From positions 1-16,942 of the forward strand of contig JAJZLX010000214.1 in the NCBI GenBank assembly GCA_021850555.1: a stretch of 16,942 bases of DNA. The letters are read 5' to 3'. Source of the stretch: Pseudomonadota bacterium. Lineage in GTDB: Bacteria; Pseudomonadota; Gammaproteobacteria; Steroidobacterales; Steroidobacteraceae. Position 1 is the first letter of the stretch; each line of letters opens with the position of its first letter. The notes under the pieces are model-generated. The model saw only the letters and a program-made list of their open reading frames with translations, did not search any database and was not told the DNA's origin. Position numbers and translations under genes: made by a program. Below, piece after piece: positions 7,543-15,826 of the stretch.

Positions 7543-8292
7543 ATGACAACCAATAGAGCCGAGGCCGCGCAGGCGCCGGCCATCGACATCCGCTTCGGAC
7601 AAGTGGGCCTCATCCAGGTGCTCATCTGGACCACCGATCCGGGTGCCATTCTCGATGAGCTGACCGGGCGGGTCGCCACCGCACCGAACTTCTTTCAGCG
7701 CACCGCCGTGTCGCTCGATCTGGGGCCACTCGGCCGCGAGCCCACGGTCGAGGAAATGCACGGTGTGCTTGACGCCGTGCGTCGTGCCGGCATGTGTCCG
7801 GTGGGCCTGGCGAGCGGCGCCGAGGCCGCGCAGGCGCTCTCCAAGCCCCTCGATCTGCCGGTGTTGCCGCCCTTCAGGCAGTTTCGCCCGCCGGTGCAGG
7901 CCGTGCAGCAGTCCGAGGCGGCGCGACCGGCTGCACCGTCCGGCGAGCAGCCCGAGCCGGTGGCCGCACAGCTGCATCAGCAACCGGTGCGCTCCGGCCA
8001 GCGCGTGTATGCGCGCGGCCGCGATCTGGTGGTCACCGCCACCGTCGGCGCCGGGGCCGAGGTGATCGCCGACGGCTGCGTGCATGTCTATGGGGCGCTG
8101 CGCGGGCGCGCGGTGGCCGGAGCGCGCGGAGAGTCCGCATCGCGGGTGTTCTGTCAGGAATTCCGAGCGGAGCTGGTGTCGATCGCCGGCGTGTTCCGCG
8201 TGTTCGAGACGTTGCCGCCGGAGCTTGCCGGCAAGCCCGTGCAGGCGTGGCTGGATGGCGACGACTTGCATTTTGAGCGGCTGGGCGCTTGA
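7543..8292 (+). CDS. minC: septum site-determining protein MinC
   Basis: MinC blocks FtsZ polymerisation away from mid-cell. The 249 residues form an N-terminal FtsZ-interacting domain (about 12-105, with VGLIQVLIWTTDPGAILDEL). A Pro/Ala/Gln-rich linker follows (about 112-148), then a C-terminal beta-helix domain that dimerises and binds MinD. In the latter, SGQRVYARGRDLVVTATVG, GAEVIADGCVHVYGALRGRA and AELVSIAGVFRVFE are the classic signatures. The ATG has a CAGGGA ribosome binding site. minD follows after 37 nt and minE after one further base, the canonical order in gammaproteobacteria. Confidence 0.96.
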   Translation: MTTNRAEAAQAPAIDIRFGQVGLIQVLIWTTDPGAILDELTGRVATAPNFFQRTAVSLDLGPLGREPTVEEMHGVLDAVRRAGMCPVGLASGAEAAQALSKPLDLPVLPPFRQFRPPVQAVQQSEAARPAAPSGEQPEPVAAQLHQQPVRSGQRVYARGRDLVVTATVGAGAEVIADGCVHVYGALRGRAVAGARGESASRVFCQEFRAELVSIAGVFRVFETLPPELAGKPVQAWLDGDDLHFERLGA

Positions 8293-8329
8293 GTGCGCCC
8301 CGCCCAACAGAATCTTCGAGGAGAAAAAC

Positions 8330-9142
8330 TTGAGTGAGATCATCGTGGTGACCTCGGGCAAGGGCGGGGTCGGCAAGACCACCACCTCGGCCAGCCTGGG
8401 TTGCGGGTTGGCCCGCCGCGGCAAGCGTGTGGCGCTGATCGACTTCGACATCGGGCTGCGCAATCTCGACCTGATCATGGGCTGCGAGCGGCGCGTGGTC
8501 TACGACTTCGTCAATGTCATCAACGGCGACTGCACGCTCAAGCAGGCCCTGATCAAGGACAAGCGCGTGGAGAGCCTGCACGTGCTCGCGGCCTCGCAGA
8601 CCCGTGACAAGGATGCGTTGACCGAGGAGGGCGTGCAGCGCGTGCTCGATGAGCTCAACGGCGAGGGGTTCGATTACATCCTCTGCGATTCGCCCGCGGG
8701 CATCGAGAAGGGCGCGCACCTGGCGATGTACTTCGCCGACCGCGCCGTCGTCGTGGTAAACCCGGAAGTCTCCTCGGTCCGCGATTCCGATCGTATCCTC
8801 GGGCTGCTCGCGAGCAAGACCCGGCGCGCCGCGAACGGCAACGGCGGGGTGAAGGAGCATCTGCTGCTGACCCGCTACAACCCGCGGCGGGTGGCGAGCG
8901 GGGAGATGATGAGCGTCAATGACGTGAAGGAGATCCTGGGACTGGATGTCATCGGCGTGGTACCCGAGTCCACCGACGTGCTGGCGGCATCCAACTCCGG
9001 CGTGCCGGTCATTCTGAATGACGCGAGCGACGCCGCCGGCGCCTACGAGGACGCGGTCGGCCGCCTGCTCGGCGAGCAGCTGCCGCTGCGCTTCCTCGAA
9101 GAGCGCAAGCGGGGATTCCTCGCCCGCATGTTCGGAGGATGA
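8330..9142 (+). CDS. minD: septum site-determining ATPase MinD
   Basis: MinD is the ATPase that carries MinC to the membrane and oscillates with MinE. The 270-residue protein has the deviant Walker A GKGGVGKT (10-17), the switch region VALIDFDIGLRNLDLIMG, and CDSPAGIEKGAHLAMYFADR around the Walker B. Its C-terminal amphipathic membrane-targeting helix is FLEERKRGFLARMFGG. I chose TTG 8330 because AGGAG (8319-8323) sits six bases before it and the family begins MSEIIVVTSGKGGVGKT. The same frame is open upstream to an ATG at 8084, but that lies inside minC and would add 82 unrelated residues. The minE ATG follows one base after the TGA. Confidence 0.98.
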   Translation: MSEIIVVTSGKGGVGKTTTSASLGCGLARRGKRVALIDFDIGLRNLDLIMGCERRVVYDFVNVINGDCTLKQALIKDKRVESLHVLAASQTRDKDALTEEGVQRVLDELNGEGFDYILCDSPAGIEKGAHLAMYFADRAVVVVNPEVSSVRDSDRILGLLASKTRRAANGNGGVKEHLLLTRYNPRRVASGEMMSVNDVKEILGLDVIGVVPESTDVLAASNSGVPVILNDASDAAGAYEDAVGRLLGEQLPLRFLEERKRGFLARMFGG

Positions 9143-9143
9143 C

Positions 9144-9401
9144 ATGGGACTGCTGGCCCTGTTTCGAAACAAACCCTCCACGGCGAGCATCGCCAAGGAG
9201 CGCCTGCGCATCATCGTGGCGCAGGAGCGCAGCACGCGCGGTGCGCCGGACTACCTGCCGCTGCTCAGGCGCGAGCTCCTGCAGGTGATCCACAAGTACG
9301 TCAACGTGGACCCCGAGGCGGTCCAGGTGCATCTCGACCGCGAGGAAGGCCACGAGGTGCTCGAGCTCAGCGTGGCGCTGCCGGACAAGCAGGGCGCCTG
9401 A
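9144..9401 (+). CDS. minE: cell division topological specificity factor MinE
   Basis: MinE stimulates the MinD ATPase and restricts the Min inhibitor to the poles. The 85 residues include the N-terminal membrane-binding segment (MGLLALFRNKPSTASIAKER) and the MinD-contact helix/strand (LRIIVAQERSTRGAPDYLP). The topological specificity domain contains LLRRELLQVIHKYVNVDPEA and ends in a beta strand (VLELSVALP). GGAGG at 9134-9138, inside the end of minD, is five bases before the ATG, so minE is translationally tied to minD. The length matches the family (about 85-90). Confidence 0.98.
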   Translation: MGLLALFRNKPSTASIAKERLRIIVAQERSTRGAPDYLPLLRRELLQVIHKYVNVDPEAVQVHLDREEGHEVLELSVALPDKQGA

Positions 9402-9461
9402 GCTCTTTGCGCCCCTCGTGAGGCCCCGGGGGGCGCGTGCACCCCGGCGCGGCACACGTGA

Positions 9462-9491
9462 TTGCCTGCCCCGCCCCTTAAGCCGGATACT
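9462..9491 (+). promoter_or_regulatory. candidate promoter for the membrane protein at 9523
   Basis: TTGCCT at 9462-9467 and GATACT at 9486-9491 each match 4 of 6 consensus bases and are separated by 18 bp. A transcript would start near 9498, about 25 nt before the ATG at 9523. Just upstream lies an imperfect GC-rich inverted repeat, GCGCCCC (9409-9415)/GGGGCGC (9430-9436), which could end the minCDE message but has no T-run. Confidence 0.35.
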
Positions 9492-9522
9492 GCACTCTGC
9501 GGCGAGGTTCACGGGGGGGCTC

Positions 9523-10026
9523 ATGACCGATTCAAACGCAGTACGGCCCGCGCAGGCGGGGCGGGGCGGCGTGGCGGTGCTCGCAGCCATCGCCTGCGGC
9601 GGCTTGGTCGCGGGGACGATCGATATCGGGGCGGCCTGTGCGATCAACGGGCTTTCGCCGACAGTCATCCTGCATGCTGTCGCAAGCGGCCTGCTCGGCC
9701 CAGCCTCTTTCCGCGACGGGCTGCCTGCCGCGCTCGCCGGGCTCGGCCTGCAGTGGCTGATGTCGCTTCTGATAGCGGCCATCTTCGTGGCGGCGGCGGG
9801 CCGGCTGGCGTGGATGCGGCGAAGCTGGTTTGCCGCCGGCGCAGCCTACGGCGTTTTGATCTATCTGGTCATGAACTTCGTGGTCGTGCCGCTCTCGGCC
9901 GCCCCTTTCCACCCGCGCTTCAGCGCCGCGAAGGTGGTCTGGAATCTGCTTGCGATGATCCTCTTCGGGCTCATCGTGTCCGCCTCGGCGCGGGCGTTTC
10001 GAGGCTCCGAGCCGGCCGGACGATGA
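9523..10026 (+). CDS. hypothetical four-helix membrane protein
   Basis: The 167-residue protein has about four membrane helices: VLAAIACGGLVAGTIDIGAA (~18-37); a weaker one around residues 45-65; LQWLMSLLIAAIFVAAA; and a C-terminal pair formed by AYGVLIYLVMNFVVVPLS and NLLAMILFGLIVSASA. I chose ATG 9523 because the sequence before it is arginine-rich and unlike a protein start, and a candidate promoter lies 31 bp upstream. The motifs GGLVAGTIDIGAA, LLGPASF and MNFVVVPLSA resemble an uncharacterised family of small proteobacterial membrane proteins, but I cannot assign a function. It follows minE by 121 nt and converges on edd, 52 nt away, so it is probably its own unit or a read-through of minCDE. 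Confidence 0.75.
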   Translation: MTDSNAVRPAQAGRGGVAVLAAIACGGLVAGTIDIGAACAINGLSPTVILHAVASGLLGPASFRDGLPAALAGLGLQWLMSLLIAAIFVAAAGRLAWMRRSWFAAGAAYGVLIYLVMNFVVVPLSAAPFHPRFSAAKVVWNLLAMILFGLIVSASARAFRGSEPAGR

Positions 10027-10078
10027 GCGGACCGCGGGAGTGCCGTCACCCGCCTCGAGCGGCGCGGGCGCCCCGGTC

Positions 10079-11896
10079 TCAGCACACCCCTCCGCCCTGC
10101 TCGGCCGGGGCGGCGTGGGCGCGGAAGAGGCGGAACAGCTCCCGGCCCATGCCGTAACCGTTGGCATCGAGATCGGCGGTGGCGTTGGGGCGCGCATGCC
10201 ATTCCTTCTCGCGCACCAGCGCCTCCAGAGTGCCTTTGATACTGTCGAGGCGGATGAGATCCCCGTCGCGCACTTTGCCGATCGGGCCGCCGCACGCGCT
10301 CTCGGGCGTCAGGTGAATCGCCGCCGGTACCACGCCCGAGGCGCCCGACATGCGCCCATCCGTCACCAGCGCCACGTGATGCCCCTTGCTCTGCAACGAG
10401 GCCAACGCCGGCGTGAGGCCGTGAAGCTCGGGCATGCCGTTGGCGCGCGGGCCCTGGAAGCGCACTACCACGACCACATCGCGCGCAAGCTCACCGGCCT
10501 GGAAGGCCTGCAGCACCGCCTCCTGACTGTCGAACACGCGGGCCGGCGCTTCGACCACCCGGTGCTCGGGCTTGACCGCCGACACTTTGATGACCGAGCG
10601 GCCGAGGTTGCCGCGCAGGCGCTTCAGGCCACCGTCGGCGCTGAACGGATCGGACATGCGCCGCAGCACCTCCCTGTCGCCGCTGTTGGCGGGCGAGTCG
10701 CGCCACGCCAGCCCCGCGGGCGAAAGCCAGGGCTCCCGGGTGTAGGGCTCGAGTCCCTCGCCCGAGACCGTGCGCACGTTCCCGTGCATCAGACCGGCCG
10801 AGAGCAGCTCGCGCACCAGAAAGCCCATGCCGCCGGCGGCATGGAACTGGTTCACGTCGGCGCCGCCGTTCGGATAGATGCGCGCCAGCAGCGGTACCAC
10901 CTCCGAGAGATCGCCGAAATCGTCCCAGTCGATCAGGATGCCGGCGGCGCGCGCGATGGCCACCAGGTGCAGCGTGTGGTTGGTCGAGCCGCCCGTGGCG
11001 AGCAGACCCACGATGGCGTTGACGATGCTGCGCTCATCCAGCACCTGCGCGAGCGGAAGGTACTCCTTGCCGAGCGCCGTGATCTGCGCGGCGCGACGCG
11101 TGGCGGCCGCCGTGAGCGCATCGCGCAGCGGCGTGTTGGGCGGGACGAAGGCGCTGCCGGGCAGGTGCAGCCCCATGACCTCCATCAGCATCTGGTTGCT
11201 GTTGGCGGTGCCGTAGAAGGTGCAGGTGCCGGCCGAGTGGTAGCTGTCGGCCTCGGACTGAAGGAGCGCCTCGCGGCCGACCTTTCCCTCGGCGAACTGC
11301 TGGCGGATGCGCGCTTTCTCCCTGTTGGGAAGGCCGGACGGCATGGGGCCGGCGGGCACGAACACCGCCGGCAGCTGCCCGAAGGCGAGCGCGCCGATCA
11401 GCAGTCCCGGCACGATCTTGTCGCACACCCCCAGGCACAGCGCCGCATCGAACATGCCGTGCGAGAGGGCGATGCCGGTGGACATCGCGATCACCTCGCG
11501 GCTGAACAGCGACAGCTCCATGCCGGGCTGGCCCTGGGTCACCCCGTCGCACATGGCCGGCACGCCGCCTGCGACCTGCGCGGTGGCGCCGGCCTCGCGC
11601 GCGGCATGGCGGATCAGGCCGGGGAAGCGCTCGAAGGGCTGGTGGGCCGAGAGCATGTCGTTGTACGAGGTGACGATGGCGAGGTTCGGCCAGCGCATCG
11701 CCTTCAGCGCCTCCTTGTCGGACCCCGAGGCCGCGAAGCCGTGCGCCAGGTTGGTGCAGGAGAGTCGCTTGCGGGCCGGCTCGCCGGCCTGGGACGCCGT
11801 GCGCTCGAGGTAGGCGGAGCGCGAGTCGCCACTGCGCTCGCGGATACGCTCGGTGACTTCGCGGACGCGGGGATTGAGGGTCGGGGGCTCGGGCAT
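10079..11896 (-). CDS. edd: phosphogluconate dehydratase (Entner-Doudoroff pathway)
   Basis: Edd dehydrates 6-phosphogluconate to 2-keto-3-deoxy-6-phosphogluconate in the cytoplasm. The 605 residues match the family length and closely resemble E. coli Edd throughout: [91 protein letters not shown] and [11 protein letters not shown]. Cys116, Cys158 and Cys225 are the likely ligands of the oxygen-labile [4Fe-4S] cluster of this dehydratase family. I chose ATG 11896 because the family begins [11 protein letters not shown]; the frame stays open further upstream only because it overlaps yggX. The yggX stop is 5 nt before the start, and GAGGAG lies inside the end of yggX. No eda, zwf or pgl gene is in the window, so the usual partner enzymes are elsewhere. 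Confidence 0.98.
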   Translation of the reverse strand: MPEPPTLNPRVREVTERIRERSGDSRSAYLERTASQAGEPARKRLSCTNLAHGFAASGSDKEALKAMRWPNLAIVTSYNDMLSAHQPFERFPGLIRHAAREAGATAQVAGGVPAMCDGVTQGQPGMELSLFSREVIAMSTGIALSHGMFDAALCLGVCDKIVPGLLIGALAFGQLPAVFVPAGPMPSGLPNREKARIRQQFAEGKVGREALLQSEADSYHSAGTCTFYGTANSNQMLMEVMGLHLPGSAFVPPNTPLRDALTAAATRRAAQITALGKEYLPLAQVLDERSIVNAIVGLLATGGSTNHTLHLVAIARAAGILIDWDDFGDLSEVVPLLARIYPNGGADVNQFHAAGGMGFLVRELLSAGLMHGNVRTVSGEGLEPYTREPWLSPAGLAWRDSPANSGDREVLRRMSDPFSADGGLKRLRGNLGRSVIKVSAVKPEHRVVEAPARVFDSQEAVLQAFQAGELARDVVVVVRFQGPRANGMPELHGLTPALASLQSKGHHVALVTDGRMSGASGVVPAAIHLTPESACGGPIGKVRDGDLIRLDSIKGTLEALVREKEWHARPNATADLDANGYGMGRELFRLFRAHAAPAEQGGGVC

Positions 11897-11901
11897 CGGC
11901 T

Positions 11902-12177
11902 TCACTTCTCCTCGGGCGGCTCGTAGCCTTCGGGCCGGGTCGAGCCCGAGCCGAAGAAGAACTTCTGCATCTCTGCCTCGAGGAATTGGCGAGCCTTGGG
12001 CTCGATGGGACTCAGGCGGTATTCGTTGATCAACATGACCTGGTGCTGGGTCCAGCGGGCCCAGGCCTCGCGCGAAACCTGCTCGTAGATCCGCTTGCCC
12101 AGCTCGCCGGGATAGGGCGGGCGGTCGAGGCCGGGCGCCTCGCGCTTCAACACCACACACTGCACCATTCGGGGCAC
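11902..12177 (-). CDS. yggX: Fe(2+)-trafficking / oxidative damage protection protein YggX
   Basis: YggX-family proteins are small cytoplasmic proteins known to protect labile iron-sulphur enzymes from oxidants and linked to MutY function. The 91 residues contain the family signature almost unchanged: [49 protein letters not shown] and [16 protein letters not shown]. The conserved Cys near the N terminus (Cys7) is present. GTG 12177 has a GGAG ribosome binding site six bases upstream; the ATG at 12168 is three codons in and is less well placed. It lies between mutY (18 nt upstream) and edd (5 nt downstream), and mutY-yggX is a conserved pair in gammaproteobacteria. Confidence 0.97.
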   Translation of the reverse strand: MPRMVQCVVLKREAPGLDRPPYPGELGKRIYEQVSREAWARWTQHQVMLINEYRLSPIEPKARQFLEAEMQKFFFGSGSTRPEGYEPPEEK

Positions 12178-12195
12178 GTCCGTCTCCAGTTGCTA

Positions 12196-13305
12196 TCAAT
12201 CCAAAAGCTGCTCCTGGACCGCCTCGGTCGCCAGTCGCCGCAGGAACTTCGAGATCGGAGCGGGAAGCCCGAGAGCGTCAGGGGCGCTTGCGCGGTACCA
12301 GGCATGGCGCGCCGGATCCGGCGCGCTGGTGCCTGAACAATGGGCCAGAAGCGGCGTGATGACAAGATCAAAATGCGTGAACGCATGTCGCAGCGCCTCG
12401 AGCGGCCGGGGCGCGGCGCAGTTCAGGGTGTGTCCGAGATACTCCTCGGCCTCGGCGCGGGTGTCGAATTGGGGCAGACACCACAACCCGCCCCAGATGC
12501 CGCTCTCGGGGCGGCGCTCGAGCAACACGCTGCCATCGTGTCGCCGCGCCGCGACCATGAAGACCCGCCGCAGGGGCCGCTCAGGCCGGCCCCTGGCCGC
12601 AGGCAGCTCATGCTGGCGGCCGGTGAGGCGAGCGACGCAACGCTCGGCTACCGGGCACTGCCCGCAGGCGGGGTTGCGGCGCGTGCAGATCGTGGCACCC
12701 AGATCCATGATCGCCTGCGTGTACACCTCGACGTGCTGCGTGGGCGTGCACTCTTCCGAGATCTGCCATAGTCGATTCATCGCAGTGCGATCCGACGCGC
12801 CGCCCTCCACTGCGAATTGGCGCGTCAGAACACGGCGCACATTGCCGTCGAGAATGGGAAAGCGCTGGCCGCGGCTCAGCGCCAGAATGGCCCCGGCGGT
12901 GGACCGGCCAACGCCGGGCAGGCGGGCCACCGCCTCGAAGCTCTCCGGAAAACGGCCGCCGTGCTCGTCCCGGACACACGCCGCGGCGCGGTGGAGGTTG
13001 CGCGCCCGCGCGTAGTACCCGAGCCCCGACCACAGGTGCAGCACTTCATCGAGCGGCGCGTCGGCGAGCGACACGATGTCAGGAAAGCGCCGCATGAAAC
13101 GCTCGTAGTAGGGGATCACGGTGCCGACCTGGGTCTGCTGCAGCATGATTTCCGAGACCCATACCCTGTAGGGGCTGCGATCGCGCTGCCACGGCAGCTC
13201 GTGCCGTCCGCCGAGGGCGTGCCATTCGATCAGCGCGCCCGCGAAGCGCGGGCCGGCGTCGGCCGCTCGGGCCGCATCCGGCCGGAGGGGCCTCGCCCTG
13301 CTCAT
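12196..13305 (-). CDS. mutY: adenine DNA glycosylase MutY
   Basis: MutY removes adenine mispaired with 8-oxoguanine and so prevents G-to-T transversions. The 369 residues show the catalytic Glu52 in [10 protein letters not shown], the helix-hairpin-helix [12 protein letters not shown] (129-140) and catalytic Asp153 in [12 protein letters not shown]. The [4Fe-4S] ligands are Cys207, Cys214, Cys217 and Cys223 with the correct spacing C-X6-C-X2-C-X5-C. A Nudix-like C-terminal domain that recognises 8-oxoguanine follows from about residue 245 ([20 protein letters not shown]). The frame is open far upstream, but family similarity begins here. The ATG overlaps the stop of the AsmA-family gene as ATGA, giving translational coupling. 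yggX follows after 18 nt. Confidence 0.98.
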   Translation of the reverse strand: MSRARPLRPDAARAADAGPRFAGALIEWHALGGRHELPWQRDRSPYRVWVSEIMLQQTQVGTVIPYYERFMRRFPDIVSLADAPLDEVLHLWSGLGYYARARNLHRAAACVRDEHGGRFPESFEAVARLPGVGRSTAGAILALSRGQRFPILDGNVRRVLTRQFAVEGGASDRTAMNRLWQISEECTPTQHVEVYTQAIMDLGATICTRRNPACGQCPVAERCVARLTGRQHELPAARGRPERPLRRVFMVAARRHDGSVLLERRPESGIWGGLWCLPQFDTRAEAEEYLGHTLNCAAPRPLEALRHAFTHFDLVITPLLAHCSGTSAPDPARHAWYRASAPDALGLPAPISKFLRRLATEAVQEQLLD

Positions 13306-14465
13306 TGCACCTCGAGCCGGACGTCCCGCAGAGTCGTCCCGTTGAAGCTTGCCCGCTCGACCGTCAGCGTGCCGCGCGCATGCAGCATGCGCAGCGCCTT
13401 GATCGGCAGCACGAGCGGCTTGGGGTGCTTTCTCGTCGGCGGCAGGTAATGCGCGAAGTCGATCCGGTCGGCATCGAGGGCGAAGCGCCACAGCGGCTGC
13501 GCGCCGCCCGATCGATCCACCCAGCCGGTGAGCGTCGTCGCATCGAGCCGCGCGCTGAGCGGATTGAGCACCAGCGCGCCGTTTCTCAGTCGCCAGCGAG
13601 CCCTCAGCGAGAGCTTGCCGAGCGCCTCGGGATCCTTGGGAAGACGGGTCTTGATGTTCAACAGCGTCACCAGATGGCGGACCGAAGGGACGGTGAGCGC
13701 CAGGGAGCCGCCGGCGTCGAAGCCGTTTGTGCCGTGCGTGAGCGTTGTCGCCCCCCGCATCTTCACGCCCGACACTTCGAGCAACACCGATGGCGCGAAG
13801 ACGGCGAGCGGGGCGGTCTTGAGCCGCAGCCGCTCCAGACGCAACCGCACCGGCACCCCCGCCTGCGGCAGCGGGCCGCCGCGCAGCAGGAATCGGCTGC
13901 TCACCGACAGCGGTCCGCCCGATTGCCAGGGGCTCACGCGCAGTCGCCACTGTGTCAGGGTGATCGGTGCCCCCGGCCGGCCCACGTAATGCAGCGTCCC
14001 GTCCACGATGTCGAGGCCGCCGAACGCCAGCAGAGCCGGGGTCGCGGCGTGTGAGCGCGACCGGGCGAGCAGGTCCTGCCAGTTGCCCCGGCCATCGGGC
14101 TCCCGCCACAGATGAATGTCGGCGCCGCGCAGGCGGATCTGCCCGAAGTCCAGCCGCCGGTGCAACAGCAGCGGCAGCAGCCGGATGCTCACGCGGGCGG
14201 AGCGCCAGTCGATCAGGTCCGGTCCCGGCTGTCCCGGCGCGGGACCGAGGCGCGCAGGTCCGACCTGCACCGCAAGCCACGGGAACCAGGAGAGGCGCAG
14301 ATTCCCCTCGATCACGAAGGTGCGGCCGGTGGCCCGGCTCACCAGCCGGTCAATCCGGCCTCGATAGCGGTTTGGGTTGATCAGCAGGGTGACGGCGATC
14401 AGCGCCGCGGCCAAAAGCAGCACGAGCGCGGCCACGATCCCGAGGATCCAACGGACGGTCCGCAT
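13302..14465 (-). CDS. AsmA-family envelope protein, lacking the usual C-terminal half
   Basis: AsmA-family proteins are anchored in the inner membrane and extend into the periplasm, with roles in outer-membrane assembly and lipid homeostasis. The 387 residues start with a membrane anchor ([20 protein letters not shown], about 6-28), then the family's opening motif [19 protein letters not shown] and [19 protein letters not shown]. Beta-rich repeats follow. The protein stops right after LRDVRLEVQ, the point where typical members of 600-700 residues continue into the C-terminal AsmA domain. The next codons belong to mutY, overlapping as ATGA. The ATG abuts the stop of the lipoprotein gene (TGAATG). 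It may be a functional short form or a deletion product. The family call is firm; the exact role is not. Confidence 0.88.
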   Translation of the reverse strand: MRTVRWILGIVAALVLLLAAALIAVTLLINPNRYRGRIDRLVSRATGRTFVIEGNLRLSWFPWLAVQVGPARLGPAPGQPGPDLIDWRSARVSIRLLPLLLHRRLDFGQIRLRGADIHLWREPDGRGNWQDLLARSRSHAATPALLAFGGLDIVDGTLHYVGRPGAPITLTQWRLRVSPWQSGGPLSVSSRFLLRGGPLPQAGVPVRLRLERLRLKTAPLAVFAPSVLLEVSGVKMRGATTLTHGTNGFDAGGSLALTVPSVRHLVTLLNIKTRLPKDPEALGKLSLRARWRLRNGALVLNPLSARLDATTLTGWVDRSGGAQPLWRFALDADRIDFAHYLPPTRKHPKPLVLPIKALRMLHARGTLTVERASFNGTTLRDVRLEVQ

Positions 14466-14993
14466 TCAAAGAGGGGGACGGGAGCGCGAGCGCGAGGTCG
14501 AATCGATCGGCACCGTCCAATAGTCATCCGCGGCGTCGCTCCACGACGGATCTCTGAGGTCCGGCCAGTTGCCGCGCTCGAAGCTCGGGGCGCCCTCGAG
14601 CCGCGCAGCCTTCAACACCAGGGCGCCGTGGTGAATGTCCGACATCGCCGTCCACCAGGGAATCGCCACCAGTCTGTCGCCGGCGCCACCCTTGCCGTAC
14701 GCGATGATGATGTGCGTGGCGTGCCCGTTGTCTTTGGGGTTGAAGACGATGTCGCGGATGCGCCCGAGCAGCCGGCCGGAGCGGGACTCGACCGGCATGG
14801 TGATGAGCGTCGAGGCGCGCAGCGCGGCGCGCGGCCCTCGGGGCGCGGGCGCTGCCGGGACGGCGGGCGCGGCAGCGGGCCGGGGGCTCGACAGGAAGTC
14901 CGAGCCCTGCTGGCTGCACGCGCTCAACGCCAATCCCACCGCGAACAGCAGCGGCGTACAGCTTCTGAGTTTCAGACCGGCGTGCTTTACCAT
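14466..14993 (-). CDS. PRC-barrel domain lipoprotein
   Basis: The 175-residue protein begins with a lipoprotein signal peptide. The hydrophobic core LLFAVGLALSACSQQ places the lipobox LSAC at Cys26, and Ser at +2 fits outer-membrane sorting. An Ala/Pro-rich linker spans about residues 36-58. Residues ~60-140 resemble a PRC-barrel domain: STLITMPVESRSGRLLGRIR, then HATHIIIAYGKGGAGDRLVAIPW and HGALVLKAARLEGAPSF. The C-terminal tail is basic and serine-rich. The role is unknown; PRC-barrels usually act as docking domains. The start overlaps the last seven bases of hemF, with no strong ribosome binding site of its own, so coupled translation is likely. Its stop abuts the AsmA-family start, which suggests an envelope pair. 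Confidence 0.84.
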   Translation of the reverse strand: MVKHAGLKLRSCTPLLFAVGLALSACSQQGSDFLSSPRPAAAPAVPAAPAPRGPRAALRASTLITMPVESRSGRLLGRIRDIVFNPKDNGHATHIIIAYGKGGAGDRLVAIPWWTAMSDIHHGALVLKAARLEGAPSFERGNWPDLRDPSWSDAADDYWTVPIDSTSRSRSRPPL

Positions 14994-15826
14994 CTGACAA
15001 GCGGTGGCAGACTCATGAGGTAGGCCTCGGGATCGGCATCGGTCTGGAAGCCGAATTTCGTGCCCCGATCATAGACCAGGTTGAACTCGACATACCGTCC
15101 GCGCTTGAGGAGCAGCTTCTCCCGAGCCGCCTCATCATAAGGCAGGTCCTTGCGTCGCGCGACGAGGCGGGGATAGATACCGAGGAATGCCTCGCCCACC
15201 TTTTGCACGAAGGCGAAATCGGCCATGGGGTCCGGCCCGGCGAGCTCGTCGAAAAAGATGCCCCCGACCCCGCGGGGCTCGTGCCGGTGCGGCAGGTAAA
15301 AGTAGCGGTCGCACCATTCCTTGAACTCCCGATATGCATCGGGACGGTACGTGTCGCAGGCGGAGCGCAGAGCGGCGTGGAAGTCCGCCGTGTCCTGCTC
15401 GAACGGGAAGGTCGGCGTCAGGTCCGTCCCGCCGCCGAACCACGCACGGCTGGTGCGCAGATACCGCAGGTTCATGTGCACGGCCGGCGCGTACGGGTTG
15501 GTCATGTGCGCCACGAGCGAAATGCCGCAGGCGAGGAAGCGGCCGTCCGATGCCTCAGCGCCGGCCACCTGGGCGCGCGCCTGCTCGGAAAACACGCCCC
15601 AGACATGGCTGAAATTCACGCCGACTTTCTCGAACACCCCGCCGCGCATGAGGCGCGACTCGCCGCCGCCCTGCAGCCGGTGGCCCTCGGGTCGGCGCCA
15701 GGGGCGCACCTCGAAGCGGCTCGCCGGCTCGAAGGTCTCGAACGCGGCGCAGATGCGTCCCTGCAGGGCGCGGAAATACGCTGCCGCGGCCTCGGCCAGA
15801 TCCTCGCCGCCAACCGGGCAGCTCAA
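14987..15826 (-). CDS. hemF: oxygen-dependent coproporphyrinogen III oxidase
   Basis: HemF oxidatively decarboxylates coproporphyrinogen III to protoporphyrinogen IX with molecular oxygen. The 279 residues hold the family signatures GGVFEKVGVNFSHVWG (62-77), NPYAPAVHMNLRYL, WFGGGTDLTPTFPF, EFKEWCDRYFYLPHR and RGVGGIFFDEL. The C-terminal KRGRYVEFNLVYDRGTKFGF is also present. The start is TTG 15826, which overlaps the hemE stop as TTGA; family similarity starts about ten residues later, and E. coli HemF is only ~20 residues longer. The oxygen-using enzyme implies an aerobic or microaerobic lifestyle. It follows hemE in the same operon, skipping no intermediate step except those catalysed by this enzyme. 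Confidence 0.98.
   Translation of the reverse strand: MSCPVGGEDLAEAAAAYFRALQGRICAAFETFEPASRFEVRPWRRPEGHRLQGGGESRLMRGGVFEKVGVNFSHVWGVFSEQARAQVAGAEASDGRFLACGISLVAHMTNPYAPAVHMNLRYLRTSRAWFGGGTDLTPTFPFEQDTADFHAALRSACDTYRPDAYREFKEWCDRYFYLPHRHEPRGVGGIFFDELAGPDPMADFAFVQKVGEAFLGIYPRLVARRKDLPYDEAAREKLLLKRGRYVEFNLVYDRGTKFGFQTDADPEAYLMSLPPLVRW

Noticed and set aside
8084..8329. Upstream extension of minD to ATG 8084
   Set aside because: It overlaps the end of minC in another frame; the TTG at 8330 has an ideally spaced AGGAG and fits the family's N terminus.
10027..10078. Bidirectional terminator between the converging genes
   Set aside because: Imperfect pairings exist (GACCGCGG 10030-10037 with CCCCGGTC 10071-10078; CCCGC 10049-10053 with GCGGG 10064-10068), but there is a mismatch and no T-run on either side; too weak to call.
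10040..11926. 628-residue open frame on the plus strand opposite edd
   Set aside because: It mirrors the codon positions of edd and has biased composition; the minus strand encodes a full-length Edd with all motifs.
12196..14280. Possible MutY fusion with a 325-residue N-terminal extension
   Set aside because: The extension is a shadow of the AsmA-family gene in another frame; MutY similarity begins just after ATG 13305.
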